Source: Viscum album
Lineage: Eukaryota; Streptophyta; Magnoliopsida; Santalales; Viscaceae
Length of the DNA: 64,000 nucleotides
Direction: 5' to 3'
NCBI GenBank assembly: GCA_963277665.1
Contig: OY728136.1
Coordinates: forward strand, 1,974,944,576 to 1,975,008,575
The position numbers and the translations under genes were made by a program. Positions 57,638-64,000 of the stretch are shown here, one piece after another; position 1 is the stretch's first letter; each line of letters begins with the position of its first letter. The notes beneath the pieces were generated by a model. That model saw only the letters and a program-made list of their open reading frames with translations, was not told the origin of the DNA and did no database searches.

Positions 57638-57640
57638 GAT

Positions 57641-58199
57641 GAGTATAATAATGTGTATAACTGATGTAAATAATAAAAAAAAGTTAAATATTATTTATAT
57701 ATGATATACCATCCAATTACATACAATTTCACTATCAATATAATGATACTATCACTCGTGCGTATGTACAGAATACTGTCTCCACGAACGTGATGAGATT
57801 CATTCCCCATAATAATCATTCAAGAATAATTTTCATTATTTGATAAATATTAATGTTTAATAACTTCATATAATTATAGACATGAATAAAATACATTCTA
57901 TCCATATAAAAAATGACTTACATAACAAAGTATATAAAATAAAACAAATCAGTTAACACCTGAAACGATGATATTATTGAAATATTATTGACAAAGAAAT
58001 ATTAGAAGATCATATATGATATCATATTTATGTATGTTTCTTCTATATAATTTAATTTTACTATTATACTGGAGGTTAACGTACCCTCGATCAATGAAAA
58101 TTACAAGGAAATGGTTAAATTTCACAATCTCTTTATTATTTGAGGTTGTGAATACGTAAGTATCTATTGGGACGTCTTTATCATCCACATCCGTGTTTT
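57641..58199. other. AT-rich junction between LINE 5' end and E2 LTR
   Basis: No motif or convincing frame. It may hold the LINE 5' untranslated region and part of the E2 LTR. The junction cannot be placed by eye. Confidence 0.4.
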
Positions 58200-59397
58200 C
58201 TTAAAAATGTATTTCAATAAATTTTTACTATTTAATAGAAAATGGGTTAAAGTAAATTATGACCTTTTTTGACCTTCTATGTTTTGAAAGTAAGCTTTCC
58301 GTCATTTTCCAAACAAGGTACTTTATGACCTTTTTGAAAAAATTCAGGTTAGAATGTATTTTTTAACTAATACGATAGGTGCAGCTATTTCCAACCATTA
58401 TAAATAATTTAAAGTTTCACATAAAATATTATGAGAATATTTTAAAGATAAATGTTTTATTTTATAATTATATTACTTTTAAATTATTTAAAAATAGAAA
58501 TAGGCATTTCATTCAAATAGTTTTCATTTCATCTATGTCAACATCCTTTTTTGGATTTTAAACTTGTTTGAAGTTGATTTATTATGTATAAAAATATTCC
58601 ATATTGTATTAAAGTATTTGTGGTATGTTTGACTATGAATGTTTTTTTTATACCATTCATGGTTTTTGGATAATGTATTTACATTTCATATGCTATTTTT
58701 AATATGAATGTTTATGTTATGTTTCAACCATTTCATATGAGGAATTCATTAGACTTAGTAAGTGATGGGTGGAGCCCGTTATAGATCCTTGGTGAATCGG
58801 TAGGTCTCACGAGTCAAACTACTGTCTTGGAATATGGCCTTGGGAAAATCTTATTTGTAGTCTTGGAAGGATGCCTTGACTATGTGGTTATGAAGTTTGG
58901 CATTATGCATTCCATCATTATGAAACTGGCTATTAATATTGCAAGAGATTAATCGACTAGTAGAATATCCATGTGAATAAGTAAATGGAATTATTTAATT
59001 TTTATTTCTTATATTATGCAGAATTTTAAGTTTAAAAGACTTATGTTTTAGTCTTATATATTGACATTAATTTTTATGATTATTTATGAATGTTTCTGCT
59101 ATATTGTTATCCTTACTGAGCATTTGAGCTCACCCCTTTCTATGAATTATTTATCTTAGGATGCGAAGAAGTATATTATGGGTGACCTATAGGGATAGTG
59201 TATGTGATAAGAATGTAGTCAATGGAGAGAATGTTGTTGTTGTTTTTCATTTTATAATGCAATATAAAACTTATGAATGTGTCTAGTACTTCCAAGGCTT
59301 CTAAACAGATCGGTCTTTTGGGATTTTATCCCTTGTGATCATGCCAATGTTATTTAATAATGCGCCAGATATGGGTAACTGGGGTCGGCACGTTACA
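58200..59397 (+). repeat. E2 5' LTR, right part (left end unresolved)
   Basis: The right edge GGGGTCGGCACGTTACA at 59397 is firm because a primer site follows. Similarity in order to the E1 3' LTR is visible over the last ~750 bases. If the LTR were as long as in E1 and E3 (~3.07 kb) it would start near 56330, inside the LINE ORF1. The left part must therefore be missing or displaced. No TATA box is seen in what remains. Confidence 0.6.
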
Positions 59398-59399
59398 TT

Positions 59400-59410
59400 T
59401 GGTATTAGAG
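59400..59410 (+). other. E2 primer binding site
   Basis: TGGTATTAGAG stands two bases after the LTR end and is one change from TGGTATCAGAG, the initiator-Met primer site of plant gypsy elements. Confidence 0.85.
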
Positions 59411-59898
59411 GAAGTTTAGTACAAACCATGGAAGATATATTTAGAAAAACTCTGATTATAGAACATTACCCTAAGATAAACATTGAGGATTAGTATAGAA
59501 TAACTTCCTATAATTTTGTTATTATAGAAATTTTGTGTATTTTCTAAGAAATACATCCCTTTATGGATACAACTAGGTAAAGGTGGCTCTGGCACATATG
59601 TGCCAAGGAGTGAAAACTTTGACAAGGAGTTTTGGGCATGACTCGAGGTATCCTGGTACACGACAATGGTCCTTGCTGCCCTCTTGGGTACGACACTTCT
59701 GGGGGATATGCTTTGAATAATTCACATTTTATTTAAAAACCATTAGGAATGATTTATGTGTATATACCTTCTCAAAGAAAACATTTTTCTAATTATGTAT
59801 TATATCCATAAATCATTCAATTTATGTTAAGTGTTTTACAAATTTGGATTTATGTATTGCGATTCAAAAACTAATCTAGTGTATAACAGTTTTAAGAA

Positions 59899-60940
59899 AT
59901 GGTGCCTAGTGGAAGGAATGAAAACCATATCAATGCACATAATACATATAGGGATAGCCCTCATACTCAAGATAACTATAGTAGAGCTGGTGATGCAACT
60001 GGTTCTAATAAGCTTATCACCATACTAGGACAGCTCACTCAGGTTATGAATAATAACCTCACACGTATGGAGCACCCAGATCCACAACGTGGAGGATCAA
60101 TATTGGACTGCATCATGAGGCAACAACCACCAAAATTAAATTGGACTACAAATATTTTTGTAGCTATGAAATATATAATTTCCTTAGAGAAAATATTTCG
60201 TGCTCTAGGGTGTAGCAATGGAGAAAACATTTTCATGTAAGTTTATCACCTCACGTGAGATGTAGATCAATGGTGGCCATTAATTCAAAACACAAAGGAG
60301 GATGAATAAGTATCAAATATGGAATAGAGGGTGTTTAAATAGATTTTTATAAAAAAATACTTTCCTCATGACCATTGAGAAGATATGTAAAGACAATTTA
60401 TGAGTTCAAGGAAAAAGGAGGATGTGAATTTTGAAAAGTATGAGGATAACTTTACAAGGCTAACAAGGCATGCAAAAGATTATATACGTAACCCAAGGAG
60501 TAAGATTGATCAATTTTTCGATGGGTTAAAACCATTTATCTATCGAGCATTATTCTCACAATCCTTCTCATTGTACGAAGATATTGTCTCATGAACTATC
60601 AAGAAAGAAAAGGAATTATCTAAGTATTATAATATTTAAGAAAAGAAAGTGAATAAGAGCTCTGCTGAAAAATCTGGAAATGAAAATAACGGGAAGAAGG
60701 GAAAAGTTCAATATCCATCTAGTGGTAAATGTGGGAAGAAACACCCTAGTACTTGCATAAAGGGAATGAGAGTCTATTACAAGTGTGGTGAAAAAGGCCA
60801 CCCAGCCCGCAATTGCAAGGGAAAGAAATAGGCTATCAATGATTAATGCTCCAATTGTAGAGAAAAGGGGCATTATGAAAATGAATGTCCTAAGTGTCAT
60901 GGAAACATACCTCAGGAAAGGCCATGGGAGAAATTCCATG
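59899..60940 (+). pseudogene. E2 gag remnant
   Basis: The start M-V-P-S-G-R-N-E-N at 59899 opens 113 codons to a TAA where the family continues. The capsid part then reads R-Q-F-M-S-S-R-K-K-E-D-V-N-F-E-K-Y-E and F-T-R-L-T-R-H-A near 60385-60480, the F-x-x-L-x-R-(Y/H)-A pattern that ends the gag domain. Three Cys-rich motifs follow: S-G-K-C-G-K-K-H-P (60720), Y-Y-K-C-G-E-K-G-H-P-A-R-N-C (60775, first Cys as Tyr) and C-S-N-C-R-E-K-G-H-Y-E-N-E-C (60850, all four ligands intact). In-frame stops at about 60240, 60310 and 60640 break it. Confidence 0.86.
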
Positions 60941-60945
60941 CTTAT

Positions 60946-61359
60946 GTGATCACTACTGCTGAGGTTGAATCTCGAAAAGACGTGGTGGTAGTTAATTTAA
61001 TGGTTTCCTCATGTTTAGAAAGTGATTTATTTTATTCTAGATCACATCATTGTTTCATATCTTCCCAATTTTCTATGAAAATTAGATATTTCCTATTTGA
61101 TTTAACAAGGGAGTTGTCAGTCAAAACTCCTAAGGGAAGTATCATTTCAAAAATGTTTTCTGTATCTGTCCCCATTCTGTCATATAAATGTTCTTTATCG
61201 ACTGATCTCATCATCATACCCATGATTGAATTTAGTATAATCCTCGGTATGGATTGGGTTTCCGACCATGATGTGAAAATTTATTGTAAAAAGGAGGTTA
61301 CAATTCTTGATAATGATAAGGATTACCTTATCTTTAGAGCAGAAACATCACCACCTTAA
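60946..61359 (+). pseudogene. E2 aspartic protease
   Basis: A 137-codon open frame. The active site reads L-F-Y-S-R-S-H-H-C-F-I-S where L-F-D-S-G-A-S-H-S-F-I-S is usual, so Asp is Tyr and Gly is Arg and the enzyme cannot cut. The end reads E-F-S-I-I-L-G-M-D-W-V-S-D-H-D, the conserved closing segment, in perfect form. It lies between the zinc knuckles and RT. Confidence 0.85.
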
Positions 61360-61459
61360 TCTTATCTAGATCCACCCCTATTAGATCTACGAAATCCAAT
61401 TATTGTGGAGGAATATGATGAAATAACTATTGGATAGGAATAGAATATAGAAATATATG

Positions 61460-62810
61460 TTGTACCTATTATTCAAGAATATGTTGATGTGTTTCCATAG
61501 GATTTACCTGGATAGCCTCCAGAATGAGAAATTGTGTTTCCCATTAAATTAATTCTTGGTTCAAGGCCCATATCGAAGACCCCTTATTGAATAGAAACTA
61601 TGGAATTATTGGAAATAAAGAAAAAACAATAAGAATTTCGTAATAAGGGATTTATTATCCCTATTGTTTATCCATGGGGATCCCCTATTCTTTTTGTTAA
61701 GACCAAAGATAGATCTATGGGGTTTTGCATTGACTATAGGGGGATCAATGCTATAACAATAAAGAACATGTATCCCCTACCACACATTAATGATTTATTT
61801 GACCAAATTTATGGAGATCAATATTTTTCCATGATTGAAATTCAATATGGGTATAATCAATTGTGTGTGAAGAAGGAATAGATTATTAAAATAGCATTTT
61901 GAACTAGGTATGAGCATTATGAGTTTACAACAATTCTGTTTGGACTGACTAATGCACCCTATGTTTTCAGTGATCTAATGAATATAGTTTTCAAGGAATA
62001 TCATGATGACTTTGTAGAGGTATTTATTGATGATATCTTGGGTTACTAAAAACTCTATGAAGATCCTGAAAATCACTTGTGCACAATTCTGAAAACACTC
62101 AGAAGAAATGATTTAAATGGGATGTTTAGTAAGTGTGAATTGTGGATTGAAGAGAATTTTTTTCTTAGCCACATTGTCTCTATGGATGGAATCTTTTTTG
62201 ATCCTTCAAAGACCAAGGAAATCCATGAATGGGAAGCACCAACAAGTATAACTGAGGTACATGATTTTATTGGTTTAGAAGGTTATTATCGGCGCTTCGT
62301 CCATAATTTTTCTAGATTGGCTAACCCATTTACCATGTTCCCACGTAAAGGGTTTAAATTTGTTTGGACAAAAGAGTGTGAAGATTGTTTTGAAGAACTA
62401 AATAGAAGATTAGTCAATGCACCTATATTGACTCTACCATCAGGTTATGATGGGTTTGTAATCTATTGTGACGCTTAAAATAAAGGACTTGGTTGTGTCC
62501 TTATGCAGAATGATAGAGTTAATTATTATGAATTATGGCGGCTAAAAATTCATGAGAAAAACTTTCCCACTGATGATCTTGAGTTAGCAGCTATAATCTT
62601 TGGTTTGAAGATTTGGAGACACTATCTCTATGGTAAAAAAAGTGAAATATATACCAATCAAAAGAGCATGAAATATATTTTCTCACAAAAAAGACACAAC
62701 ACGAGGCAAAGGAGATGACTCGAGCTACTCAAGGATTATGAGTGCACTATACACTACCACTAGGGGAAGGAAAATAAGGTGGCAGATGCTTTGAAAATAA
62801 AGTATCATGT
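61460..62810 (+). pseudogene. E2 reverse transcriptase and RNase H
   Basis: RT starts near 61470 with E-Y-V-D-V-F-P followed by a stop. It continues with Y-P-W-G-S-P-I-L-F-V-K-T-K-D (61669), C-I-D-Y-R-G-I-N (61725), N-M-Y-P-L-P, F-G-L-T-N-A-P and V-F-I-D-D-I-L near 62020, so both catalytic Asp remain. The connection part (62077-62478) ends F-I-G-L-E-G-Y-Y-R-R-F, then F-V-W-T-K-E-C and F-V-I-Y-C-D-A, where RNase H begins. RNase H continues with H-E-K-N-F-P-T-D-D-L-E-L-A-A-I-I and W-R-H-Y-L-Y-G, and ends K-V-A-D-A-L-K near 62785. Stops at Gln/Trp/Arg codons divide the frame into four pieces. Confidence 0.9.
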
Positions 62811-63990
62811 AGTTTTGAACAAGATAAGAGTTAAAAGGGATCCTATTTTCATGGATCTAGTAAAGATGGACATGGGAATAACCCTGGAAGGTGAAACATC
62901 AATAATTTTTCAAATGGTTTCCAAACCATCATTACTAAAAAGGATAAAGAGTTCTCAAACTGATGATGAGGAGTTTAAAAATGAAATTAAAGCTGTGAAT
63001 GATGTGATATTAATAGACTTCGTATATGAATATGGTATTATGAAATTTGGGAAGAGACTTTGTGTTCATGACATACTTGATCTAAAAAGGGAATTTTTAT
63101 ATGATTCTCATAGCTCCAATTTCTCTATACACCCCATTAGCACTATGATGTATAGAGATTTGAAGAATCATTTTTGGTTGGACAATATTAAGAGAGAGAT
63201 TGATTATTATTTGTCAAGATGTAGGGTTTTTCCACAGGTGAAGACTGGAAGGAATCATCCTAGAGGAGTCATGCAACCTCTTCCCATAACTGAGTGGGAA
63301 TGGGATGATATTACGATGTACTATGTCATGGGACTACCAAAGACTCCTAGAATGAATGATTCAATATGGGTCATTATTGACCATCTTACCAAGTCAGCAC
63401 ACTTTCTTGCTATAAGAGAATATTTACCACTTGAATGTCTAGCAAGAATATATATTAATGACGTTGTAAGACTTCATGGAGTACCTCTATCTATTATTTC
63501 TAATCATATCCCTGTTTTTCATCAAGATTCTGGAAAATTCTTCAGAAGGCCTTGGATACTAAACATCGTCTGATTACTGGCTACCACCCTCAGATTGATG
63601 GACAATAAAAACGGAATATTCAAACCCTAGAAGACATTTTGAGATCTTTCGCACATGACTTTCAAGGTATGTGGGATCAATATTTACCTTTGGTATAATT
63701 TTCTTATAACAATATATTCCTTAAAAGTATTCATATGGAACCATATAAAGCGTTATATGGAAAGAGATGTCGCACACCAACTTTTTGGGATAGTGTTGGT
63801 GGAAGAAAACTCGTAGGTCTAGAACTTGTTGAGGAAACAATGTAATAGGTGAAGGTTATCCAACCTCACATCAAAGAAGCTCAAAGTAGGCGAATGTGCT
63901 ATGCCGATAACCAAAGGAAGGATTTGGAACTTCATGTAAGAGATCATGTTTTCTTGAAGTTATATTCATATAAGGGTGTTATACAATTTT
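62779..63990 (+). pseudogene. E2 integrase (3' end beyond window)
   Basis: A 264-codon frame runs to 63573. The HHCC region reads S-H-S-S-N-F-S-I-H-P (63110; both His) and C-R-V-F-P-Q-V-K (63220; second Cys as Phe). The first core Asp region reads W-D-D-I-T-M-Y-Y-V-M-G-L-P (Asp as Tyr at the key place). The second reads S-I-I-S-N-H, where S-D-R-D is usual. A one-base shift near 63530 moves the rest to another frame: G-Y-H-P-Q-I-D-G-Q, a stop, then N-I-Q-T-L-E-D-I-L-R, M-E-P-Y-K-A-L-Y-G-K-R-C-R-T-P and H-V-R-D-H-V-F-L-K. It cannot catalyse integration. Confidence 0.88.
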
Positions 63991-64000
63991 GTAAGAAGGG

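Larger units (their letters stand above)
51960..57640 (-). mobile_element. Near full-length L1-type LINE, minus strand
   Basis: Read right to left it has ORF1 (57640-56151) and ORF2 (56031-51960) with APE-type endonuclease, reverse transcriptase, a zinc-binding region and a C-terminal RNase H. This is the complete set for a plant L1 element with an added RNase H. There is no LTR. No clear poly(A) tail (poly-T on this strand) is visible to the left of 51960. Stops and frameshifts are present, yet fewer than in E1 and E3. Long frames remain (267, 176 and 92-94 codons). Confidence 0.88.
58200..64000 (+). mobile_element. E2: degenerate Ty3/gypsy chromovirus, plus strand, runs off the window
   Basis: Its order is 5' LTR part, primer site, leader, gag, protease, RT-RNase H and integrase; the integrase C-terminus and 3' LTR lie beyond the window. 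It is the best-preserved gypsy copy here, with frames of 133, 137 and 264 codons. The leader and the gag start correspond to E1. Differences from E1 in most codons show two old copies of related families rather than a recent pair. Confidence 0.9.

Overview
The window comes from a plant nuclear genome. It is made almost entirely of decayed retrotransposons, several of them nested. I found no intact host gene, tRNA, rRNA or CRISPR array. Plant origin rests on three things: chromodomain Ty3/gypsy elements with an initiator-Met-type primer site, a Tat-lineage Ty3/gypsy element with an extra archaeal-type RNase H and an antisense plant-mobile-domain ORF, and an L1-type LINE with a C-terminal RNase H. 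The species is not identifiable by eye. The size and depth of decay suggest a large genome in which methylated repeats linger.

Left part (1-17.4 kb, very AT-rich). A plus-strand chromovirus copy (E1) runs from its leader near 31 through gag, protease, RT-RNase H, integrase and a chromodomain-like tail to a polypurine tract and a ~3.08 kb 3' LTR (4921-~7996). A minus-strand copy of a related element (E3) lies at 9954-16060, with a 3' LTR of almost the same length (~3.06 kb). The 1.96 kb between them and the 1.35 kb after E3 hold nothing I can name.

Centre (17.4-49.96 kb, less AT-rich). One minus-strand Tat-like element of about 32.5 kb fills this block. Read in its own direction (right to left) it has a 5'-truncated 5' LTR (48759-49957), a shortened primer site, a gag region with HGGPP repeats, protease, RT, RNase H, archaeal-type RNase H and integrase. 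These are followed by a ~6.8 kb degenerate tandem array, then an ORF pair on the opposite strand (21405-~25380) encoding a plant-mobile-domain-like protein, and finally a ~3.75 kb 3' LTR (17414-21162). The antisense ORF has its own TATA box just outside the LTR. A complete minus-strand Ty1/copia element (33865-41921) with two 1.6 kb LTRs and a perfect 5-bp duplication (ATATG) sits inside the archaeal-type RNase H coding region.

Right part (49.96-64 kb). An AT-rich stretch, possibly a solo gypsy LTR, comes first. Then follow a near full-length minus-strand LINE (about 51.96-57.64 kb: ORF1 with zinc knuckle; ORF2 with endonuclease, RT, zinc-binding region and RNase H) and a second plus-strand chromovirus copy (E2) with part of its 5' LTR, primer site, gag, protease, RT-RNase H and integrase running off the window end.

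Every coding region carries stops and frameshifts. Many stops fall where Arg (CGA) or Gln/Trp codons are expected, as CpG and C-to-T decay would produce. The most unusual feature is the antisense gene of the giant Tat-like element, with its own promoter, together with a tandem array that shares its short repeat modules with the LTR.
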